Source: Pirellulaceae bacterium
GTDB lineage: Bacteria > Planctomycetota > Planctomycetia > Pirellulales > Pirellulaceae
Direction of reading: 5' to 3'
Length of the DNA: 40,562 nt
NCBI GenBank assembly: GCA_030748485.1
Contig: JASMLW010000457.1
Location: forward strand, 1-40,562
Made by a program: the position numbers and the translations under genes. Within the stretch, counting starts at the first letter, position 1; the number at the start of each line of letters is the position of its first letter. The notes under the pieces are model-generated. The model was not told the origin of the DNA, did no database searches, and worked only from the letters and a program-made list of their open reading frames with translations. Positions 25,403-33,357 of this stretch are shown one piece after another.

Positions 25403-25495
25403 GCGACGCGAGGGTGGAACGTGGTGGCGCGGAGTAACGCGAGAATGGAGCGTTGGTTGCTAGCAGGAAAATCGGCTGAGATTTCAGGTGAGATT

Positions 25496-27121
25496 TCACT
25501 GCGGCCGGCGTTCATCGAGCCACTCCTGCGTGGGCGCGCTGTCGGGATTCTGCTTCGCCCAGTCGGGAGTGGGAAACCACCGCAACCGACTGACGCGGGG
25601 GTAGGTTTCCCAAACATCGCCATTGCCGCTTGCGCGCGGATCGCCCGTCCGCCGCAACTCGCCCATCAACCGCTCATTCAACTGCCGCTTGACTCGCTCG
25701 TGGTCTTGATCGTCGGCCAGGTTCCTGAGGCATCCGCTGTCCGTGCGGATGTCGTACAGTTCTTCCGCCGGGCGTTTGGCGACCGAGAGATCGAGAAACG
25801 GTTTGATCTTTGGGTCGGCGCGGTTCGCGATGAGAAAGTCCAGAGTCGGGCAGGCGTCGATATCGTGAAAGCCTCCGTAGGGCGGGCCCAGTTTGGACGT
25901 GGCCAGCGATCCGTCGGCGTTGTACTTGGCGGACTGAAGTTTCTGGGCGGGGCCCGCCGGCCAGCGTTCCGGCTTGAAATTCCGGATGTACAAATAGTCT
26001 TGCGTGCGAATGCATCGTTGCGGATAGCTGAGCGAGTTGTAGCGCGACGACGAGTGCCGCTCGCGAGCCGAGTAGACGGCGTCGCGACGAGGGTCGACAA
26101 TCCCTGACTTGGAGGAAGTCAGCAGGTTGGCAATCCCGCGGCCGACCAGTTTCACGCCGGCTGGTCGGTCGACGCCCGTCGCATCGTAGATGGTCGCCGT
26201 CAAGTCGACAAAGCCAACCAGGTCGTCGACCGTGCGGCCAGCTCGCGCCTGGCCCCAACGAATGGCGAGCGGCATGTGGATGCCCCATTCGTAGCAGTTC
26301 GCTTTCGCTCGCGGAATCGGTATGCCGTTGTCGCTGGTCACAATGACCAGGGTGTTGTCGAGCTCTCCGGTTTGCTCGAGAAGTTTGAGGATCTTTCCCA
26401 AGTCATCATCAAACCGTTCAACTTCGAAGGCGTAGTCGAGCATATCGCCGCGGATTTCGGGAGTGTCGGGCAGGAACGCCGGCACTTCCGCGTCTGCGAG
26501 CCGTTTCCCTTTCTGCAGGCCTGACGCCTTGGCGTAGCCGCGGTGCGGGTCGCTGCTGCCGAACCAGAAACAGAACGGTTTGTCCGCCGGTCGCTGCCGC
26601 AGGAAGTTGGCGAATGCGCCGGCGTATCGGCCCATCCGCTTGTCGTCTTGACTGGCGGGCTGAAAGACGGGTCCGGCGGGGTTCGTCTGGCGGCCGAGTT
26701 TTCGCCAATTCCCGGGCCCCCACCCCTTCCCCGTGTAGCCGACGTAGTAGCCGCCGCGGGTGAGTTGGTCGGGAAACGTCGCGAACCGCTGGTCGAAATA
26801 GCTGGCGTGCGTTCCGGCGTGCTCCAGTTGCCAGGTGTGCAGTCCCGTCAGAAATGACGCCCGCGACGGGCTGCAGCCAGGCGACGGTGAGAAGGCGTTG
26901 GTGAACAGGACTCCCTCGCGAGCCACGCGATCAAAGTTTGGCGTCTTCACCATTTTCGACCCGTAGGCGGAGGCGTGCGGCCACGACTGGTCGTCGCTGA
27001 TCGCGATCAGGACGTTGGGAGATCGGTCGTCCGCGGCGGTTCGCCGGCCAGTCGCGGCGACGGCAACGACGCTGACGGCGGCAACGAAGAAGACAAAGCA
27101 GTGGGGCTTGAGAGTCTGCAT
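25496..27121 (-). CDS. Sulfatase of the heparan N-sulfatase-like type, secreted
   Basis: The 541-residue protein hydrolyses a sulfate ester or sulfamate after activation of the Cys in C-x-P-x-R (CSPSRASFLTGLH) to formylglycine. An N-terminal signal peptide is visible (FFVAAVSVVAVAATG). Metal-binding Asp residues are in ISDDQSW and TSDNGIP. The segments GKGWGPGNW and FWFGSSDPHRGY resemble human N-sulfoglucosamine sulfohydrolase more than other sulfatases, by my recollection. It needs a separate FGE maturase, not seen here. It is divergent from the Gfo/Idh gene. Confidence 0.9.
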   Translation of the reverse strand: MQTLKPHCFVFFVAAVSVVAVAATGRRTAADDRSPNVLIAISDDQSWPHASAYGSKMVKTPNFDRVAREGVLFTNAFSPSPGCSPSRASFLTGLHTWQLEHAGTHASYFDQRFATFPDQLTRGGYYVGYTGKGWGPGNWRKLGRQTNPAGPVFQPASQDDKRMGRYAGAFANFLRQRPADKPFCFWFGSSDPHRGYAKASGLQKGKRLADAEVPAFLPDTPEIRGDMLDYAFEVERFDDDLGKILKLLEQTGELDNTLVIVTSDNGIPIPRAKANCYEWGIHMPLAIRWGQARAGRTVDDLVGFVDLTATIYDATGVDRPAGVKLVGRGIANLLTSSKSGIVDPRRDAVYSARERHSSSRYNSLSYPQRCIRTQDYLYIRNFKPERWPAGPAQKLQSAKYNADGSLATSKLGPPYGGFHDIDACPTLDFLIANRADPKIKPFLDLSVAKRPAEELYDIRTDSGCLRNLADDQDHERVKRQLNERLMGELRRTGDPRASGNGDVWETYPRVSRLRWFPTPDWAKQNPDSAPTQEWLDERRPQ

Positions 27122-27358
27122 CGGGTGCTCGCAAAATCATGGTGAGTGTGGCGTTCAGCGTTGGGGCGTTGTTGGCGCGGCAGTGGCGCGGCGGCAACTT
27201 GCTGGTCGCTGGCGAATCGCTATTCTAACCTGCGTGCGACAGGCAATGTCCATTCGCCCGATGTCCACGCGCCCGGTGACCGCCGCCCGGTCCGCCGGTG
27301 TTGTTCGATCTGCTACACTTGGCCGTTTCGCACCGTTCGACTCACCCAGCGTATTCCG

Positions 27359-28672
27359 ATGAACACCAGCACTCGCAAGATTAACGTCGCCATCATTGGC
27401 GGCGGCATGTTCTTTGACGACATCATTGGCCAGAGCTTCAAGGACTTCATGCGTGGAGGTATCGCCGGAGCGCTGACCAGCATCGGCATGAGTCATCTGG
27501 CTGCCGATGTCGCCGACGTGAGCATCGACGTCTCCGCCATTGGAACTCGCAGCGAGCGGAGCGGTACGGCGGGACGGATCGTCGACTGGTTCGCGGAGGA
27601 ATTCCCCGAGAAGCCCATCGAAGCTTGCTATGGCGAGACGGTGTGGCGCGACATCATCGCCAAACATCAACCGGATGTCTTGTTCGTGGCCACGCCGGAC
27701 AACGTACACACGCAGCCTATCCTCGACGCGCTCGACGCCGGCTGCGATGTGATTACCGAGAAGCCACTCTGTCTGACCACGGCCGAAGCCGATCAAATCA
27801 TTCAAAAAGCGCGAGACGCCGATCGAGTTGTCGCGGTCGATATGCACAAGCGGTTCGATCCGTTCGTTCGCGATATGATGTTGAACGCCAATCAGAAATA
27901 TGGTGAGATCAATCGGGTCCGGGCGGTTCTGGAAGAGCCGCTTGAAGTCGCCACGGAGATCTTCGCCTGGGCGGAAGAGAGCAATCCGTTTACTTATGTC
28001 GGTTGCCATTGGCTGGATGTCGTGCACCACTATCTCCAGGTCAAGCCGCGGGCGGTGTTCGCCACCGGGCAAAAGAACCTCCTGCTTCATTGGGACGAGC
28101 ATCATGTCGAGATCGCCCGCCGTCAGGGAGTCGATCCGACGTCGTTTAAACGGCAACACTCGATCAACACTTGGGACAGCATCGACGTAGCGGTCACGTA
28201 CGACAACGGCATGCGCGGCGACTACAACAACAATTGGATAAATCCGGCGGAGTTCGAAGGCGCTGTCAATCAGGAGATCGAGCTTTACGGAATCTATGGT
28301 CGCGGTTTGGTCGACCAGCAGGATCGCGGGTTTCGAGAAGCTGTCATCGGAGACGGCTCGCGAACTCGCAACCCGTCATTCGGGGGACGGATTCGGCACT
28401 GCGGCGGCGAGCTGGAGTTGTTCGGCTACGGCAAGGCGTCGATCGCTTCCGGGCTGTTGGCGGCGATTCGGCGGCGGCTGGGCGGCGAGCCGCTCGCGTC
28501 GCTCGACGATACTTATCCGACGGCCGCCAGCCAGCGCGACGTCGTGCAAGTCATTGAAGCCGTCGCTCTGGTGGCCGAGAAAAACTACGAGCACTTTGTC
28601 GCCGGTCGGGGAACACCCGTAACGGCTCGCCTTACCGATACCGACATCGAGGTGATCGATCCCGGCCAATAG
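27359..28672 (+). CDS. Gfo/Idh/MocA-family oxidoreductase
   Basis: The start is the ATG at 27359, since the upstream frame is Arg/Cys-rich and unlike protein. The 437-residue protein has an N-terminal Rossmann fold (VAIIGGGMFFDDIIG) and the family motif EKPLCLT, with MHKRFDPF beyond it, then a C-terminal alpha/beta domain. Members use NAD(P) to oxidise or reduce sugars and related alcohols. It is predicted cytosolic because no signal peptide is seen. An extended -10-like TGCTACACT lies at 27311-27319. Its neighbours, two sulfatases, suggest a sugar from a sulfated polymer. Confidence 0.87.
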   Translation: MNTSTRKINVAIIGGGMFFDDIIGQSFKDFMRGGIAGALTSIGMSHLAADVADVSIDVSAIGTRSERSGTAGRIVDWFAEEFPEKPIEACYGETVWRDIIAKHQPDVLFVATPDNVHTQPILDALDAGCDVITEKPLCLTTAEADQIIQKARDADRVVAVDMHKRFDPFVRDMMLNANQKYGEINRVRAVLEEPLEVATEIFAWAEESNPFTYVGCHWLDVVHHYLQVKPRAVFATGQKNLLLHWDEHHVEIARRQGVDPTSFKRQHSINTWDSIDVAVTYDNGMRGDYNNNWINPAEFEGAVNQEIELYGIYGRGLVDQQDRGFREAVIGDGSRTRNPSFGGRIRHCGGELELFGYGKASIASGLLAAIRRRLGGEPLASLDDTYPTAASQRDVVQVIEAVALVAEKNYEHFVAGRGTPVTARLTDTDIEVIDPGQ

Positions 28673-28738
28673 TCGCTCAGGCGGCGACACGGGCGTCGGG
28701 TGGCGGGCTGGACGAATTGTCGCTGAGCGCTGCGCTTC

Positions 28739-28747
28739 TGATATCAT
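28739..28747 (+). promoter_or_regulatory. Candidate extended -10 promoter of the fusion gene
   Basis: TG, one base, then TATCAT (28742-28747, five of six matches) lies 43 bp before the ATG. No clear -35 is seen. Shine-Dalgarno GGGAG follows just before the start. Confidence 0.3.
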
Positions 28748-28790
28748 GTTGCCGTAGCTTCAGACCGGATCATCTCTCTGGGAGTGCGCG

Positions 28791-31700
28791 ATGAATGCGA
28801 CTCGGATTCGACAGTTCGTTTTGGTCGTCTCGGCGATGCTCGTCACGGTTGCAAACTCGCCGGTCGTCGGCGCCGAGAGACCGAACGTCGTGGTGATCAT
28901 GACCGACAATCACGGCGCCTGGACGCTGGGGTGCTACGGGAACGACGAGATACGTTCACCCAACATCGATCGACTCGCTCGTGAGGGAACGCTCTTTACG
29001 CGGGCGTTCGCGTGCAATCCGGTCTGCTCTCCGACGCGCGCTTCATTCCTGACGGGGTTGATGCCGTCGCAGCATGGCGTGCACTGTTTTCTGTCGGCGA
29101 ATCGTCTGCAGTTAGGCCCGCAAGCCCGATCGACGATGGCCGAGTTTCAAACGTTGCCCGAGATTCTGAAGGCGGCCGGTTACTCGTGCGGGCTCGTCGG
29201 GAAATGGCACCTCGGCGACAACCTCCGGCCACAAGAGGGTTTCGACGACTACTGGATCACCATGCCGCACGGCGGGACGAGTACGTTCTACGATGCGGCG
29301 ATCATCGAGAACGGCAAGGTGCGAAAGGAGCCGGAGTACCTGACGGACTTTTGGACGCGGCACGCGGTCAACTTCATCGACGCCCACGCTGCGAAAGAGC
29401 AGCCGTTCTTTTTGTTTCTATCCTACAACGGGCCCTACGCGCTCAGCCGATTGTTGCTCAAGGAGGGCAAGAACCGGCACGCCGAGTACTACCGCGACAA
29501 GCCGCTCGAGTCGTTTCCTCGCGAGCCCGCACATCCATGGCAGTACAACAACCTGGATTTCCACAACAACCCCACTTCGATTCGTCGCGTCGCCACCGAG
29601 GTCAGCGGCGTCGACGATGGAGTTGGTCGAGTGCTCGATTCTCTACAGCGGCATGGAGTCGACGACAAGACGATTGTTCTGTTCCTGGCCGACCAGGGTT
29701 GGGTCGGCGGACACGGCGGGTTTTTCGGTATGGGCGACCACACTCGCCCCGTGACGGCTCGCGACGGCATGATGCGAATTCCGATGATCTGGCGCTTTCC
29801 GTCGAAGATCGCCGCCGGACGTCGGACAGATGCAATGGCCGCCAATTACGATTGCCTGCCGACGCTGCTCGCCCAACTCGGTTTGTCCGATCAGGCACCG
29901 GCCGCCAGGTTGCCCGGGCGCGACCTTTCCGCCGACTTGGACGCGCGGACGACTTCGAACGCAGCGAGTACTGACCGGCCGATCTTCTACGAGTTCGAAG
30001 AACTGCGGTGTGTGCGGACAGGGAAATGGAAGTACGTCCACCGGCACCCCAACGGACCGCACGAGTTGTACAACTTGACGGACGATCCGGATGAGCGGGT
30101 GAATTTGGTTGGGATCGCCGGACAGCAGGCGACGCGACGCCGGCTAAAGCTACAGCTCGACGAGTTCTTTGGCAAACATCGAAACGCCAAGTACGACCTG
30201 TGGAGCGGCGGCGGATCGCAGACGAGGTTGTTCGTCGGAATTGACGAAGAGCTAGCGCAGGAGCCGCCGGCGCCTCCGCCTCCGTTGGCGGCGGGATTCA
30301 CGCCCGTTCGGTTGCGGACACCGGAGGGGTTTGTCGCGGAGTTGGCGGCTGGACCGCCCTTGGTTGCTCACCCCACGATGGCCTGCCTGGATGATCGCGG
30401 TCGCTTGTTTGTCGCCGAGAACGCCGGGGTGAACATGAGCGCTCAGGAGTTGGAAAAGGAATTGCCCAACTCAGTGCGAATGCTCGAAGACACGGATGGG
30501 GACGGCCGTTACGATCGCTCGACCGTGTTCGCCGACCGCATGACGTTTCCGATGGGTGGCGTCTGGAAGGATGGCGCGCTCTTTGTCGCCTCGCCGCCGA
30601 ACATCTGGCGGCTGGAGGATACGGATGGAGATCGAGTCGCCGACAAGCGGGAAGTGATTGTTGACAAGTTTGGGTACACCGGAAACGCGGCGAGCGTGCA
30701 CGGCTGTTTCGCCGGGCCCGATGGCCGAATCTACTGGTGCGACGGCCGCCACGGTCACGAATTCCGCGACGAGCAAGGGAAGATCACCAGCAAACTGGCC
30801 GGCTCATACATTTTCAGTTGTCTGCCGGACGGTTCGGATGTGCGTATCCATTGTGGCGGCGGCATGGACAATCCGGTGGAAATCGATTTCACGGACGAGG
30901 GCGACGTCATCGGCACGGTCAACATCATGTACACGCGTCCCCGGGTCGATTGCCTCGTCCATTGGCAGCACGGCGGCGCCTATCCGCACAGTGAGCGCGT
31001 GCTCGGTGAATTTCGCCACACGGGCGGTCTGCTCGGACCGATCCACCGCTTCGGCCACGTGGCGATTTCCGGCGTGACTCGCTACCGCAGCGGCGTTCTC
31101 GATCATCAGTTCCAGAACAATATGTTTGCGGCCATGTTTAACAGTGGCCGCGTCGTCAGGCTGGCGCTGCAACGAAGCGGGTCGACGTACGCGGTGACCG
31201 AGCGCGAGTTCGTGTCGTCAGCGAACCGAGACTTTCATCCGACGGATGTTCTGGAAGACGCCGACGGCAGCCTGTTGATTGTCGATACCGGTGGCTGGTT
31301 CTACCGAGGCTGCCCGACATCGCAATTGTCTAAGCCGGACGTACTCGGCGGGATCTATCGCGTGCGTCGGCGCGGCATGACGGCGCAGATCGATCCGCTC
31401 GGTAAACAGATCGCCTGGGATGCGCTTTCCCAGGGGCGACTGATCGCACTCTTAAACGACACTCGCCACGAGGTCCGCGCGCGGGCGATCGAGGCTTGTG
31501 GGCGACAAGGCGTTGCGTTTACGTCGGTGTTGATGACTGCGTTGAGACGGCGCGACGTCCGGCACCGTCTCGGAGCGGTTTGGGCCTTGTCGCAAATGGC
31601 CGGTCGCCAGCCGCGCGACCTATCGGCCAAGTCGCCCGAGTTTTCGGCGATCCGCGCCGCGTTGACGCCGGCGCTGGCCGACTTCAATCCGAGCGTAAAG

Positions 31701-33314
31701 CAGGCCGCCTGCCGAGTCATGGCGACCTATCCGCGGACGGCCGATCGCGGGCGTTTGGAGGCCGTCTTGAAAACAGGGGAACCGCAAGTCCGCCGCGAAG
31801 CGGCGAAAGCGCTCGGCCGGTACGGCGACGTTCGCAGCGTGCCAGTGATCCTGGCGGCGTTAGAGGGAGCTGTCGACCGCGCCGAGGAACACGCGTTGAT
31901 TTACGCCGCGATCGAGATCGGCGACATAGCGGCTCTGCAGGTAGGGCTAACGAACCGGGCGCCGGCCGTGCGACGCGGTGCGTTGATTGCCGTCGATCAA
32001 ATCGATGGGCGACAGTTGAAGCCCGCCGATGTTGCTCGCGCCATCAGGTCGGAAGACGTTCGACTCCGCCAGACCGCCTTGGGAATCCTCGTGAAGCATC
32101 CCGAATGGAGCGAGCTGGCGGCGCGGGCGATACAAAACTGGTTGGCCGCTGGTGATTCGACGTCGCACCCCGATGCGGCCCAACTGATCGTTGCCTTCAT
32201 TGCCGATGACAGCGTTCGCGGCGAAGTCGGCCGGCAACTTTCGGTGGGTGGAGCCGCCGAGACGACGGTGCTCGACGCATTGGCGAAAGTGAGCAATGCG
32301 GCGCCGCACGCATCGTGGAGCCAACCGCTCAGCGCTGCGCTGCGGAGCGAATCGACGGATCGATTGCGGGTGGCGGTGGCGGCGGTGGCGCGAATGAAAA
32401 CCAAGCAGTTCGACGACGATCTGAGACGGATCGCCGGCGACGGCGCCCGGCCCGGACTGCTGAGGGTCGCCGCTCTGCGGGCGATTGCGCGAAGCGGTCG
32501 CCCCACGGACGACGCCTTTCAACTGACGGTCGGACTGCTCGCGACCGGGGACGCCCGCGAGGCCGCCGAAGCCGCGCAGCTGCTCGGCGGCGCCGCCTTG
32601 TCGAATGACCAGCTGGTTGAGTTGGCGAGCCGATTGCCGACTGCGGGTCCGTTGCAATTGCGAGACCTTCTCCGCGCATACGGACGCAGTCGAGACGCCG
32701 GTGTGACCGCCGCGTTTTTGCATAACTTGGAGCAAACCCCGGCGTTTTTGTCGTTGCCGACGCACGAGTTTTCAGACGTGATCAAACGCTACCCGGACAA
32801 GGCGCGGGAGCGGGCGAATCGCCTGCTGGAGAAGCTGAAAGCTCAAGACGACGAACGCTTGGCCAAGCTCGATCGCTTACTCCCCCTGCTGCAAACTGGC
32901 GATCCCGTTCGCGGTGAGCAGATTTTCCACCAAGAGAAATCCAAGTGCGCCGTCTGCCATCGAGTTGGCGAGCGCGGTGGGCGAAGCGGTCCCGAATTGT
33001 CGACCATCGGCCGCAATCGATCCCCGCGAGATCTGCTCGAATCGATTGTCTTTCCCTCTTCCAGTCTGGTCCGGGGCTACGAACCTTACTCGGTGCAGAC
33101 GGGGGATGGTCGAGTTTTGGCGGGCGTGATCACCCGCGAGACCGACACGGAGATTGTGTTGCAGCAACAAGTCGGCGATCCGCTGACGCTGCGTCGCGAC
33201 GACATCGAGGTCCTGCAACAGTCGACCGTTTCGATCATGCCGCGCGGATTGGACATGGCGCTGACGGAACAGCAATTGGCCGACGTGATCGCCTGGTTGA
33301 TGACCAAACAGTAG
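28791..33314 (+). CDS. Fusion of sulfatase, PVC-type dehydrogenase propeller, HEAT-like repeats and heme c domain
   Basis: This is a secreted 1507-residue multidomain protein. Residues 1-28 are a signal peptide. Residues 30 to about 475 are a sulfatase with the formylglycine motif C79-S-P-T-R83 and the active-site stretch GKWHLGDN. A proline-rich linker lies near 490. Residues about 500-880 match the Pirellula/Verrucomicrobium-type membrane-bound dehydrogenase domain, a beta-propeller with repeated EDTDGD segments (MLEDTDGDGRYD, LEDTDGDRVADK). Residues about 880-1350 are HEAT-like helical repeats. The C-terminus is the PVC-type heme-binding domain with C1386-A-V-C-H1390 and RSGPELSTIG. Each part alone is usual in planctomycetes; having all in one chain is not. 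No stop or frame change is seen between them, so it reads as one gene. Coupled sulfate release and oxidation of a sugar is an inference. Confidence 0.85.
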   Translation: MNATRIRQFVLVVSAMLVTVANSPVVGAERPNVVVIMTDNHGAWTLGCYGNDEIRSPNIDRLAREGTLFTRAFACNPVCSPTRASFLTGLMPSQHGVHCFLSANRLQLGPQARSTMAEFQTLPEILKAAGYSCGLVGKWHLGDNLRPQEGFDDYWITMPHGGTSTFYDAAIIENGKVRKEPEYLTDFWTRHAVNFIDAHAAKEQPFFLFLSYNGPYALSRLLLKEGKNRHAEYYRDKPLESFPREPAHPWQYNNLDFHNNPTSIRRVATEVSGVDDGVGRVLDSLQRHGVDDKTIVLFLADQGWVGGHGGFFGMGDHTRPVTARDGMMRIPMIWRFPSKIAAGRRTDAMAANYDCLPTLLAQLGLSDQAPAARLPGRDLSADLDARTTSNAASTDRPIFYEFEELRCVRTGKWKYVHRHPNGPHELYNLTDDPDERVNLVGIAGQQATRRRLKLQLDEFFGKHRNAKYDLWSGGGSQTRLFVGIDEELAQEPPAPPPPLAAGFTPVRLRTPEGFVAELAAGPPLVAHPTMACLDDRGRLFVAENAGVNMSAQELEKELPNSVRMLEDTDGDGRYDRSTVFADRMTFPMGGVWKDGALFVASPPNIWRLEDTDGDRVADKREVIVDKFGYTGNAASVHGCFAGPDGRIYWCDGRHGHEFRDEQGKITSKLAGSYIFSCLPDGSDVRIHCGGGMDNPVEIDFTDEGDVIGTVNIMYTRPRVDCLVHWQHGGAYPHSERVLGEFRHTGGLLGPIHRFGHVAISGVTRYRSGVLDHQFQNNMFAAMFNSGRVVRLALQRSGSTYAVTEREFVSSANRDFHPTDVLEDADGSLLIVDTGGWFYRGCPTSQLSKPDVLGGIYRVRRRGMTAQIDPLGKQIAWDALSQGRLIALLNDTRHEVRARAIEACGRQGVAFTSVLMTALRRRDVRHRLGAVWALSQMAGRQPRDLSAKSPEFSAIRAALTPALADFNPSVKQAACRVMATYPRTADRGRLEAVLKTGEPQVRREAAKALGRYGDVRSVPVILAALEGAVDRAEEHALIYAAIEIGDIAALQVGLTNRAPAVRRGALIAVDQIDGRQLKPADVARAIRSEDVRLRQTALGILVKHPEWSELAARAIQNWLAAGDSTSHPDAAQLIVAFIADDSVRGEVGRQLSVGGAAETTVLDALAKVSNAAPHASWSQPLSAALRSESTDRLRVAVAAVARMKTKQFDDDLRRIAGDGARPGLLRVAALRAIARSGRPTDDAFQLTVGLLATGDAREAAEAAQLLGGAALSNDQLVELASRLPTAGPLQLRDLLRAYGRSRDAGVTAAFLHNLEQTPAFLSLPTHEFSDVIKRYPDKARERANRLLEKLKAQDDERLAKLDRLLPLLQTGDPVRGEQIFHQEKSKCAVCHRVGERGGRSGPELSTIGRNRSPRDLLESIVFPSSSLVRGYEPYSVQTGDGRVLAGVITRETDTEIVLQQQVGDPLTLRRDDIEVLQQSTVSIMPRGLDMALTEQQLADVIAWLMTKQ

Positions 33315-33357
33315 CGGCTTTGATGCAGCGGCCTTGATGCAAGGCGACGCGGGCGAC

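Larger units (their letters stand above)
24700..25495. repeat. Repeat field with no gene
   Basis: The 796 bases between two convergent genes contain no credible gene: the long frames on both strands are translations of repeats (GTRWRGATR-like strings). From left to right it holds two copies of GGTAATCGT, a hairpin at 24749-24768, a nested 10/31-bp array (24942-25130) and a 141-bp tandem duplication with three hairpins per copy (25122-25402). A partial third copy follows at 25439-25460. This is a typical accessory, non-coding element of this genome type, possibly mobile or an RNA source. Confidence 0.8.

Noticed and set aside
24718-26107. Long frames on both strands across the repeat field (301 and 389 codons)
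   Set aside because: They translate tandem repeats into low-complexity strings and run into the sulfatase gene on the wrong strand or frame.
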